This document shows positions 57,280 through 64,000 of a stretch of 64,000 nt of DNA, piece after piece; the first letter of the stretch is position 1, and every line of letters starts with the position of its first letter. Under the pieces are notes generated by a model. That model ran no database searches. It was not told the DNA's origin and saw only the letters and a program-made list of their open reading frames with translations. Where the stretch lies: NCBI GenBank assembly GCA_002471825.1, contig DKQS01000006.1, positions 353,541-417,540 on the forward strand, given 5' to 3'. The position numbers and the translations under genes are program-made. Source of the DNA: Flavobacteriaceae bacterium UBA7302. Lineage in GTDB: Bacteria > Bacteroidota > Bacteroidia > Flavobacteriales > Flavobacteriaceae.

Positions 57280-57696
57280 CTAATCCTTGTCTAAAATGAT
57301 ATTGGTGAGCTTACAAATCGAAATCAATTTGCCAGATTCGTCCACAATTTTAACCTCCCAGAGGTGGGTGGTTTTTCCTTGATGTACAGGTTTGGCTGTT
57401 GCATAAACTGTTCCTTCTTTTTTACTCCTCAAATGATTGATGGTAAGCTCAATCCCCTTAACAACTTTGCTTCTATTGTCAACAAAAAGAGCGGAGGCAC
57501 AACTACCTACTGTTTCAGCCAAAGCTGCCGTAGCACCACCGTGTAAAATTCCGTAAGGCTGATGTACTTTTGGTCCCACCGGCATTCTCGCTGTCACAAA
57601 ATCTTCACCCACGTCAATAAACTTAATATCAAGAGTTTGCATGAGGGTATTTGGGAGCAGCGCATTCAGCTTTTTTAATACATTTAGTTTATCCAT
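57280..57696 (-). CDS. Hotdog-fold thioesterase, PaaI family (possibly DHNA-CoA hydrolase)
   Basis: The 138-residue protein is a single hotdog domain with RMPVGPKVHQPYGILHGGATAALAETVGS (catalytic stretch with HGG and Glu) and GIELTINHLRSKKEGTVYATA. Members hydrolyse acyl-CoA or aryl-CoA. Located upstream of an isochorismate synthase gene it may act on 1,4-dihydroxy-2-naphthoyl-CoA in menaquinone synthesis; this is inference from neighbourhood. The start at 57696 (MDKLNVLKKLNALL) is chosen over one 7 codons upstream. Confidence 0.85.
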   Translation of the reverse strand: MDKLNVLKKLNALLPNTLMQTLDIKFIDVGEDFVTARMPVGPKVHQPYGILHGGATAALAETVGSCASALFVDNRSKVVKGIELTINHLRSKKEGTVYATAKPVHQGKTTHLWEVKIVDESGKLISICKLTNIILDKD

Positions 57697-57714
57697 GATT
57701 GTAGGGTTAGGCAA

Positions 57715-57722
57715 CAAAAATA
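57715..57722 (-). promoter_or_regulatory. Candidate promoter of the thioesterase/isochorismate synthase genes
   Basis: On the minus strand TATTTTTG (57722 to 57715) fits TAnnTTTG and lies 18 bases upstream of the thioesterase ATG. No -33 TTG at normal distance. Confidence 0.4.
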
Positions 57723-57736
57723 CGACTTTAATTACG

Positions 57737-57744
57737 TACCTTTG
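57737..57744 (+). promoter_or_regulatory. Candidate promoter of the pRiA4b ORF-3-like gene
   Basis: TACCTTTG (57737-57744) fits TAnnTTTG and lies 17 bases upstream of the ATG at 57762, in the 65-base divergent gap. It would be back to back with the thioesterase promoter. Confidence 0.4.
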
Positions 57745-57761
57745 AATGTAAATTTTCCGTG

Positions 57762-58265
57762 ATGTATAAAATCAGAATTATACTAGATACCGAAGAAGAT
57801 GTGATTAGAACTGTGCTGATCAATGGCAGTGATAATTTGGAACAACTTCATGATTTTATCACCAAATCTTTTGGGTTTGGCGGACAGGAAATGGCATCCT
57901 ATTTCAGAACGGACCACGAATGGAATCAAGGAGAAGAAATTCCCCTTTTTGACATGAGCGATTCGAATACGGGATTAAGCATGAAAAGCTTGACCATTCA
58001 AGAAACTCTTGTAAGTCCTGGTGATCGGCTTATTTACATTTATGATTTCATGAATATGTGGGCATTTTTTGTGGAATTGGTGGAGATTGATCCGAATTTA
58101 CCGAACAATGGTCCCAAGGTGATTTTGAGTGTGGGAGAAACTCCCCAAAAAGCACCGAACAAAATCTTTACTGCAGAAAAAACTGAAATGGATCAGGACG
58201 ATGAATTCAATGATGATTATGACAACTTCGATGAATTCGACGACTTCTACGGCGATAACTACTAG
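57762..58265 (+). CDS. pRiA4b ORF-3-like family protein
   Basis: The 167-residue protein starts MYKIRIILDTEEDVIRTVLI (ATG at 57762; a GTG just before is less likely), and its body has the family's LEQLHDFITKSFGFGGQEMASYF and SPGDRLIYIYDFMNMWAFFVEL, followed by a strongly acidic Asp/Glu-rich tail (DQDDEFNDDYDNFDEFDDFY). Relatives on plasmids and in IS1096 accompany mobile DNA, but chromosomal copies like this are common in Bacteroidota; no mobile element surrounds it. Function unknown. Confidence 0.82.
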   Translation: MYKIRIILDTEEDVIRTVLINGSDNLEQLHDFITKSFGFGGQEMASYFRTDHEWNQGEEIPLFDMSDSNTGLSMKSLTIQETLVSPGDRLIYIYDFMNMWAFFVELVEIDPNLPNNGPKVILSVGETPQKAPNKIFTAEKTEMDQDDEFNDDYDNFDEFDDFYGDNY

Positions 58266-58365
58266 CTAGCTCTATTATTTCTTAGTGTTTCCAAAATTTT
58301 CCTAAATTGAGTAACAAAATTCAGGGACATTCGTCTTATATCCGTAATCAACTAATTAGCATCTA

Positions 58366-59265
58366 TTGGAAACAATTTTAACATTACGCAATCTTGACAA
58401 AAAATTTGGAAAGGTTCATGCGGTAAATAATCTCTCTTTTGAAATCAAAAAAGGAAATGTTTATGGCATTTTAGGACCTAATGGAAGTGGTAAATCGACA
58501 ACCTTAGGAATTATTCTCAATGTGGTAAATAAGACTTCAGGAGATTTCTTATGGTTTGATGGGTCATTATCCACTCATGAAGCGTTGAAGAAAGTAGGAG
58601 CCATTATTGAACGCCCCAATTTCTATCCGTACATGAGTGCCACTCAAAACCTTGAATTGATTTGTAAGATTAAGGGTGTTACGACTGCCAATATTGATGA
58701 AAAACTAAAGGTTGTAAATCTCTATGAACGACGTGATAGCAAGTTCCGAACTTTCTCTTTGGGGATGAAACAAAGACTTGCCATTGCATCAGCCCTTTTG
58801 AATAACCCAGAGATTCTCATATTAGACGAGCCTACCAACGGTTTGGATCCACAAGGTATTCATGAAATTCGTCAGATTATCAAGAAAATTGCGGCCAATG
58901 GAACCACCATATTACTAGCCTCTCACCTTCTTGATGAAGTTGAAAAAGTTTGCAGCCATGTAGTTGTGATTCGCAAAGGGGTAAAACTCTACAGTGGAAG
59001 AGTTGATGAAATGACTGCGTCAAACGGATTCTTCGAAATTCAGGTCGATTCCAATGAGGAAAAGTTGGTTACTCTCCTAGAAGGCCATAAATCCATCAGT
59101 GGAGTGAAAAAAGAAGGAGAGCTTTACATCGCGACGCTGAACGAGGCTACCAATGCTTCTGACTTTAACAAGTTTCTTTTTGACAACGGACTTGTTTTGT
59201 CACATTTGGTAAAACGTAAGCCTAGCCTCGAACAACAATTCCTTGACCTAACCAACAACAACTAA
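58366..59265 (+). CDS. ABC transporter ATPase (ABC-2/NatA-type)
   Basis: The 299-residue ATPase has Walker A GILGPNGSGKSTTLG, signature FSLGMKQRLAIASALL, Walker B ILILDEPTNGLDPQG and H-loop LLASHLLDEVEK, plus a C-terminal region found in ATPases serving ABC-2 exporters (bacitracin/lantibiotic-type). It starts with TTG at 58366; the reading METILTLRNLDKKFG is typical and no ATG lies nearby. The permease gene starts 11 bases downstream. Substrate unknown: drug or peptide export, or a resistance function. Confidence 0.92.
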   Translation: METILTLRNLDKKFGKVHAVNNLSFEIKKGNVYGILGPNGSGKSTTLGIILNVVNKTSGDFLWFDGSLSTHEALKKVGAIIERPNFYPYMSATQNLELICKIKGVTTANIDEKLKVVNLYERRDSKFRTFSLGMKQRLAIASALLNNPEILILDEPTNGLDPQGIHEIRQIIKKIAANGTTILLASHLLDEVEKVCSHVVVIRKGVKLYSGRVDEMTASNGFFEIQVDSNEEKLVTLLEGHKSISGVKKEGELYIATLNEATNASDFNKFLFDNGLVLSHLVKRKPSLEQQFLDLTNNN

Positions 59266-59276
59266 ATCAATCATCC

Positions 59277-60122
59277 ATGTTTCGACTTTTATCCATAGAA
59301 TTTCATAAACTTAGATATAACAAAGCAAGTAGAATTTTGTCCATCATTTATTTTGGACTATTGACTTGTATCGCCCTCATCGCAGCCATTAAATTTGATA
59401 TCGGACCAATCAAATTTCACCTGGCCGAAATGGGGATTTTCAACTTCCCATACATCTGGCATTTCAACACCTTCATTGCTGCCATTTTAAAGTTTTTCCT
59501 GTTACTGGTTATTGTATCCATGATGTCCAACGAATACAGTTACAAAACCCTAAAGCAGAATTTAATCGATGGGCTTAGCAAGAAGGAATTCATTCTTTCG
59601 AAGTTTTACACTGTTATTGCCTTTTCGGCTATCTCTACAGTTTTTGTTTTTGTGGTATCACTCATATTAGGATTGATTTATTCAGATTTTAATGAAATCG
59701 GAATCATCTTATCCGGATTACAATACCTGTTAGCCTTTTTCATCAAATTGGTTGGATTCTTTTCATTGGGTCTCTTTTTCGGGATCTTGGTAAAAAGATC
59801 GGCTTTTGCAGTAGGTGCAATTGTAGTTTGGTTGATTGGTGAAAGTATGTTTAAAGGGTATCTTTATTATGTCTTTAGAACAGCCGACAATACCTCAGAA
59901 AAAGTAGATAGCATCATGCAATTCATGCCTTTGGAGGCCATAGCCAACTTAATCAAAGAACCCTTTTCAAGATTGGGTGCCGTAAAGTCCGTTGCAAACC
60001 AAATTGGTGAGACTTTTACCAAAAGTTATGCTGTAGATTTTGGTACGATTTTGATTGTTTCGGCATGGACTTTCATTTTCATTTACCTATCCTACAGGCT
60101 GTTAAAAAAGAGAGATTTGTAA
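59277..60122 (+). CDS. ABC transporter permease (ABC-2 type)
   Basis: The 281-residue membrane protein has six hydrophobic helices (about 20-40, 59-83, 107-130, 145-167, 170-190 and 255-275) with the ABC-2 features MSNEYSYKTLKQNLIDGLSKKEFILSK (coupling helix region) at about 82-108. Its helices fit the permease partner of the ATPase encoded directly upstream. The pair resembles bacitracin/lantibiotic-type exporters, but no peptide biosynthetic gene lies close by in the window, so the cargo is unknown. Confidence 0.88.
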   Translation: MFRLLSIEFHKLRYNKASRILSIIYFGLLTCIALIAAIKFDIGPIKFHLAEMGIFNFPYIWHFNTFIAAILKFFLLLVIVSMMSNEYSYKTLKQNLIDGLSKKEFILSKFYTVIAFSAISTVFVFVVSLILGLIYSDFNEIGIILSGLQYLLAFFIKLVGFFSLGLFFGILVKRSAFAVGAIVVWLIGESMFKGYLYYVFRTADNTSEKVDSIMQFMPLEAIANLIKEPFSRLGAVKSVANQIGETFTKSYAVDFGTILIVSAWTFIFIYLSYRLLKKRDL

Positions 60123-60133
60123 TACTTTTTAGG

Positions 60134-60141
60134 TATCTTTG
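60134..60141 (+). promoter_or_regulatory. Candidate promoter of the giant secreted protein gene
   Basis: TATCTTTG (60134-60141) fits TAnnTTTG and lies 28 bases before the ATG at 60170. The nearest TTTG (60116-60119) gives a 14-base spacer, shorter than ideal. Confidence 0.4.
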
Positions 60142-60169
60142 ACGTTTTCCCAAAAGAACGTAAAGATTC

Positions 60170-63100
60170 ATGAAATATAAGCAGCTGATATTCCTTCTAT
60201 TCTTTTGTTTAGGTCAGACAATTTTCGCACAACTAAGTAGAAAACATTACATCCCACCTTTAACATCGAGTAGCGACTTTTCAGATCAAGTCATTTATAT
60301 TTCAACACCCAAGAACAAAACCATTTCCTTTGAAATTAACCCGGTAGGGAATGCCAATGGATTTCGATTCAACGGAACCGTTTCTAACGCCTCTCCTACC
60401 TTGGTTGATATCACCAATGAAATCAACCCTAATTTAGGAGGTTTCGGATCGCAATTATATACAAGTCCCACCAACTTAGTTGGCGTTATTACTGACAAAG
60501 GATTTATCATCGAGGCGAATGATGTCATTTATGTATCCATTCGTGTTCGTTCGGAAGCACCAAACAAGTTTCATGCAGGTGCTTTGGTAAGTAAAGGTTC
60601 GTCCGCCTTGGGAACTGAATTCCGTATTGGTGGAATGGTTTCTGAAAATCTTATTGGAGGAGCCCAAGCTCACACAACTTTTGGATCTATCATGGCTACC
60701 GAGGATAACACCAATATTACCATTAGTGATATTCCTCCTGGTCAAGCTTATCCTAGTGGTGTTGAAATTCCAACAAATGTGACCTTGAATGAGGGTGAGA
60801 GTTTTATCGTTGCCGCTGGTTCTAACAACAGTGACGCCAAAGCGATTATTGGTGGATTAATTACGAGTGACAAACCTATCGTTGTGAACTCCGGATCTGC
60901 AACTGGTAGTTTTGGTCCTGGAAATACGGGTCGTGATTATGGTTTTGATCAAATCGTTGGTGCTGATAAAATTGGTACAGAGTACATTCTTGTAGAAGGT
61001 AACGGTGGTTTCGGTGGGGAAGCTTGGGAAAACGGACTCATCATTGCACATCAAGACAATACAGAAATCTCAATCAATGGTCAATCGATTACAACCATTA
61101 ACGCTGGTGAGTATTACGTAGCTGAGGGAGATCGATATAATACGGATGGTAACATGTACATCCAAACATCCAATCCAACTTTCGTTTATCAAGGTGTTGG
61201 AGGATTACAAAGTAGAGAACCAAACCAAGGAATGTTCTTCGTACCACCATTAAGTTGTGAAAACGTAGGTGACGTTGATAGTATTGCCAGCATTAATCAA
61301 ATTGACCCTGGATCAAACTTTCAAGGTGGTGTAACCATCGTAACGAATACAGGTGCCAATGTTACCATCAACGGTAGTGATATTTCTACCTTCAGTCCTG
61401 AAGGACCGTTCAATGTAACTGGGAATGCCAATTATGTAACGTACAAAGTAACGGGCCTAACTGGCGATGTGAGTATTCAGAGTGATCAGGAATTATACTG
61501 TGCTTACTTTAACCAAAACGGTGCAGCGGCTTCGGGTAGTTTCTACTCCGGATTCCCATCAGCACCAGAAATTAGTTTTGATACCACGATTTCCACTTTA
61601 GGTAATTGTATTCCGAATGTTACTTTAGAAGCTTCTAATACGGACTTATTCGACAGGGTACGTTGGGAATATTTTAATACGAATACGAATGCTTGGGAAA
61701 CGAAAAGTGATCAGCCGACCTATCAGCCAACGGTTGCAGAACCAGGAAGATATCGTTTGATCGGCGTGGTTGATTGTACAGGTACCACTTTTGAATCCGT
61801 TGAGATTCCTGTAAGTCTATGTCCAGATGATTACGACAACGATTTGATCATCGACAACTTGGATGTCGATTTGGATAATGACGGAATTTTAAACTGTGAC
61901 GAATCCCTTGGAAACGGGATTCCAGATTTCGGCAATTTAAATGCTCCAGTTATCAATGTTGGAGGAACAAGTATTCCAAATTTCTTCACTCCTCAAGTGA
62001 TAGAAGACGGTGATGTTACGTTAACTGGTAATGCCAATGGTACTTTTAGATCAAGTATCAACAATGCTCCCACTACAACGACATCCATTTTTTACATTCT
62101 GGATGCAACGGATGAATTCAACTTTGAATTTAAACACAATGCCGCTCAGGCCAATACGATTACCGATGGCGAGGCTTTCGAAATCGGAATTGCACCAGCC
62201 AATAAGAACGTAACGTTGATTGATCCTGATGATCAATTGCTTGTCGATACAAACTTTGATGGAGAGTATGAAACTGGAGTAACCAGTTATTCGGGTTCTT
62301 TGATTCGTTTTAAGTACAATCCTACTCCGAACGGTACAACACCCTTCCGATTCTTAGCAAATAGAGTTTCACGATTCTTATTCCTGCATACGGTGGAAAG
62401 AGCCAATGTTACTGGTTCGGTTTTCAATGGTGAATTAACCATAACCTGTATGGATCGAGATAGCGATGGTGATGGCATTCCAGATGCATTGGATTTAGAT
62501 TCTGACAACGACGGAGTTACCGACTTTTTTGAATCGGTCGCTCAGAATATTGCGTTGACAAATACAGATACCAACACAGACGGGTTGGATGATCTCTTTG
62601 ATACCGTAACTGCCAATCAAGATACTGATGGGGATGGAATTCCAAATTTCCTGGATCTCGATTCTGATAACGATGGAATTTACGATCTTGTTGAATCTGG
62701 TTATGCTGTCACCGATGCGAACAATGATGGAATAATTGATAACGCGAATGCAGGGAATGTCGGAATGAACGGATTACTGGATGTCTTGGAAACTTCTCCA
62801 GATTCAGGTGTTTTAGTCAGTGAATTACGAAATTCGGATCAAAACTCAATAATAGTCGCCAATCAGGATAATATTTTCGATTTTGTGGATTTGGATTCGG
62901 ACGGCGATGATTGTTTTGACGTAACCGAAGCCGGATTTACAGGAGACCCGATTACAGGACTTCTGTTGCCCGATCCTCTTGACGTGAATGCCAATGGTCT
63001 GGTAAATAATTCCGACGGTTACACAACACCTAATGCGAATTACATTACCTCCGCTCCTATCATCATCAACAATTTCCCAGATTTTACCTTCTGTGAAAAC

Positions 63101-64000
63101 TTAACAGAGACAATGAGCATTGATTCAAATGCGGATGCTTTTCAGTGGCAAGTGTCAACCGATGGTGGTGCGAATTGGACCAATTTAACCAACAATCCGC
63201 CTTACAGTGGTGTAACTACTAAAGATTTACAAATTACGACTACACCTTTAAGCTTTAACAACAATCAGTATCGAGTATTGTTAAGCCGAACAGGAAATAC
63301 CTGTACCGACAAAGAATCAAACGCAATTACACTGACGGTTAATCCAGAACCAAATGTCACGGCTGTTGTTCAATTAAAACAGTGTGATACGAATGCCGAT
63401 TTGCAAACAACCTTCAACTTAACCGAAGCCGAAATTAGTATCACCAGTGATGCCAATTCAACTTTTGAATATTTTGCTACGGAGGCTGAAGCTATTGCCG
63501 GTACACCACAAGTTGCTGATGAAACAGCCTACCAAGTGAATACCACTGGAGAAGCATGGGTAAGAACGTACACGCCAGAAGGCTGTTACATCGTATCTAA
63601 AATTGAACTATTGGTGAGTTTTACACCGAACAATCCATACAATGACACTTTACCGGCAGTTTGTGATGACTTGCTTGATGCCGACGGAAATGATACTGCT
63701 AACAATTCTGATGTAGACGGAATCACCTCTTTTGATTTGAGTGCCATTCCAGCGCTTATTTCTACCGATCCAGATGTAGTGGTAGAATTTTATGAGACGG
63801 ATGATGATCGAACACGTTCTTTGAATGAAATCACGAGCACTCAGTCGTTGTCAAACTATCGAAATAAAAACATTCCGAATACTTCAGGGACACCTTTCCC
63901 GATTTATTACAAACTAACGAGTCGTAGAAATAACGATTGTCAAGGAATTGGTGAGTTTTACTTACAAGTTGATCGCGTTCCAGTAGCCAACACCGTTACT
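60170..64000 (+). CDS. Giant secreted protein with IgGFc-binding-like N-terminus and DxDxDG calcium repeats (3' end outside window)
   Basis: From the ATG at 60170 the frame stays open to the right edge, 1277 codons so far. A signal peptide (about 1-21, ending IFAQ) leads to a region like the IgGFc-binding N-terminal domain (KFHAGALVSKGSSALGTEF, EDNTNITISDIPPG, NSGSATGSFGPGNTG). Three thrombospondin-type-3-like calcium blocks follow: DNLDVDLDNDGILNC (about 563), DRDSDGDGIPDALDLDSDNDG (about 765) and DTDGDGIPNFLDLDSDNDG (about 820). Ig/PKD-like segments come next (DFTFCENLTETMSID; CVLTVNPEP-like). Such proteins in Bacteroidota usually end in a type B T9SS sorting signal, which would lie outside the window. 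Surface adhesion is likely. Confidence 0.75.
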   Translation, partial: MKYKQLIFLLFFCLGQTIFAQLSRKHYIPPLTSSSDFSDQVIYISTPKNKTISFEINPVGNANGFRFNGTVSNASPTLVDITNEINPNLGGFGSQLYTSPTNLVGVITDKGFIIEANDVIYVSIRVRSEAPNKFHAGALVSKGSSALGTEFRIGGMVSENLIGGAQAHTTFGSIMATEDNTNITISDIPPGQAYPSGVEIPTNVTLNEGESFIVAAGSNNSDAKAIIGGLITSDKPIVVNSGSATGSFGPGNTGRDYGFDQIVGADKIGTEYILVEGNGGFGGEAWENGLIIAHQDNTEISINGQSITTINAGEYYVAEGDRYNTDGNMYIQTSNPTFVYQGVGGLQSREPNQGMFFVPPLSCENVGDVDSIASINQIDPGSNFQGGVTIVTNTGANVTINGSDISTFSPEGPFNVTGNANYVTYKVTGLTGDVSIQSDQELYCAYFNQNGAAASGSFYSGFPSAPEISFDTTISTLGNCIPNVTLEASNTDLFDRVRWEYFNTNTNAWETKSDQPTYQPTVAEPGRYRLIGVVDCTGTTFESVEIPVSLCPDDYDNDLIIDNLDVDLDNDGILNCDESLGNGIPDFGNLNAPVINVGGTSIPNFFTPQVIEDGDVTLTGNANGTFRSSINNAPTTTTSIFYILDATDEFNFEFKHNAAQANTITDGEAFEIGIAPANKNVTLIDPDDQLLVDTNFDGEYETGVTSYSGSLIRFKYNPTPNGTTPFRFLANRVSRFLFLHTVERANVTGSVFNGELTITCMDRDSDGDGIPDALDLDSDNDGVTDFFESVAQNIALTNTDTNTDGLDDLFDTVTANQDTDGDGIPNFLDLDSDNDGIYDLVESGYAVTDANNDGIIDNANAGNVGMNGLLDVLETSPDSGVLVSELRNSDQNSIIVANQDNIFDFVDLDSDGDDCFDVTEAGFTGDPITGLLLPDPLDVNANGLVNNSDGYTTPNANYITSAPIIINNFPDFTFCENLTETMSIDSNADAFQWQVSTDGGANWTNLTNNPPYSGVTTKDLQITTTPLSFNNNQYRVLLSRTGNTCTDKESNAITLTVNPEPNVTAVVQLKQCDTNADLQTTFNLTEAEISITSDANSTFEYFATEAEAIAGTPQVADETAYQVNTTGEAWVRTYTPEGCYIVSKIELLVSFTPNNPYNDTLPAVCDDLLDADGNDTANNSDVDGITSFDLSAIPALISTDPDVVVEFYETDDDRTRSLNEITSTQSLSNYRNKNIPNTSGTPFPIYYKLTSRRNNDCQGIGEFYLQVDRVPVANTVT

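Noticed and set aside
57762..58265. Sign of a mobile element (pRiA4b/IS1096-type family name)
   Set aside because: No transposase, inverted repeats or target duplications nearby, and the family is common on Bacteroidota chromosomes.
1..64000. CRISPR arrays, rRNA, tRNA, insertion sequences, phage genes
   Set aside because: No regularly spaced repeats, RNA gene signatures, transposases or phage structural genes were seen on either strand.

Overview
The window reads as chromosomal DNA of a member of the Bacteroidota, most likely a marine Flavobacteriaceae. The case rests on AT-rich DNA, start codons preceded by A-rich sequence instead of Shine-Dalgarno boxes, promoter-like TTG...TAnnTTTG pairs, and lineage-typical proteins: 2TM-domain proteins, a carboxypeptidase-like/TonB receptor, DUF3276 PUR-alpha protein, DUF1573, a Bacteroidota-style arginine operon with proC and argF', and a huge secreted protein with calcium-binding DxDxDG repeats. 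Gene density is high. I saw no tRNA, rRNA, CRISPR array, insertion sequence or prophage.

Layout. 1-9.5 kb (+): end of a TPR protein, ribH, a small membrane protein, mutL, two tandem rhomboid proteases, an EEP-family phosphatase/nuclease, then (after a reverse GNAT gene) mtaB, a hydrolase, a lytic transglycosylase and a small membrane protein, closed by a clear terminator. 9.7-12 kb: FIST sensor plus soluble histidine kinase. 12-18 kb (-): nitronate monooxygenase-like protein, MORN/TonB-C protein, mnmA, a vanadium-haloperoxidase/PAP2 lipoprotein, a lipocalin-like lipoprotein and a second MORN protein. 18-24.7 kb (+): unknown helical protein, purB, lipoprotein, terC, and a His-rich metal cassette (small His-rich protein, TonB receptor, Asp/His-rich lipoprotein). 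24.7-33.7 kb: MFS transporter and M48 protease (-); hydrolase, msrB, 4-TM protein, ffh and folD (+); cupin, lipoprotein and DUF853 ATPase (-).

33.7-38 kb (-) is one compact operon: DUF2141 secreted protein, LytS-type kinase fused to a 2TM domain, three more genes carrying four 2TM domains, a 4/5-TM protein, and a LytTR response regulator. Upstream lie two full matches to the LytTR binding consensus spaced 12 bp apart, so autoregulation is likely. 38.2-47.2 kb (+) is the complete arginine pathway (GNAT acyltransferase, argG, argC, proC, argD, argF', argB, argE, argH), preceded by a promoter and a 35-codon open frame ending in an arginine-rich tail with overlapping hairpins: a candidate arginine attenuation leader, the most interesting regulatory find here.

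47.2-53.7 kb (-): Sua5/YrdC protein, an OmpR-type two-component pair, coaE, a YbbR-domain protein, yajC, DUF1573 and nusB. 53.9-64 kb: ABC exporter, DUF3276 protein, isochorismate synthase and hotdog thioesterase (menaquinone, -), a pRiA4b ORF-3-like protein, an ABC-2 ATPase/permease pair, and a giant secreted protein that runs off the right edge.

All functional calls come from reading motifs and gene order by eye. No database search was run.
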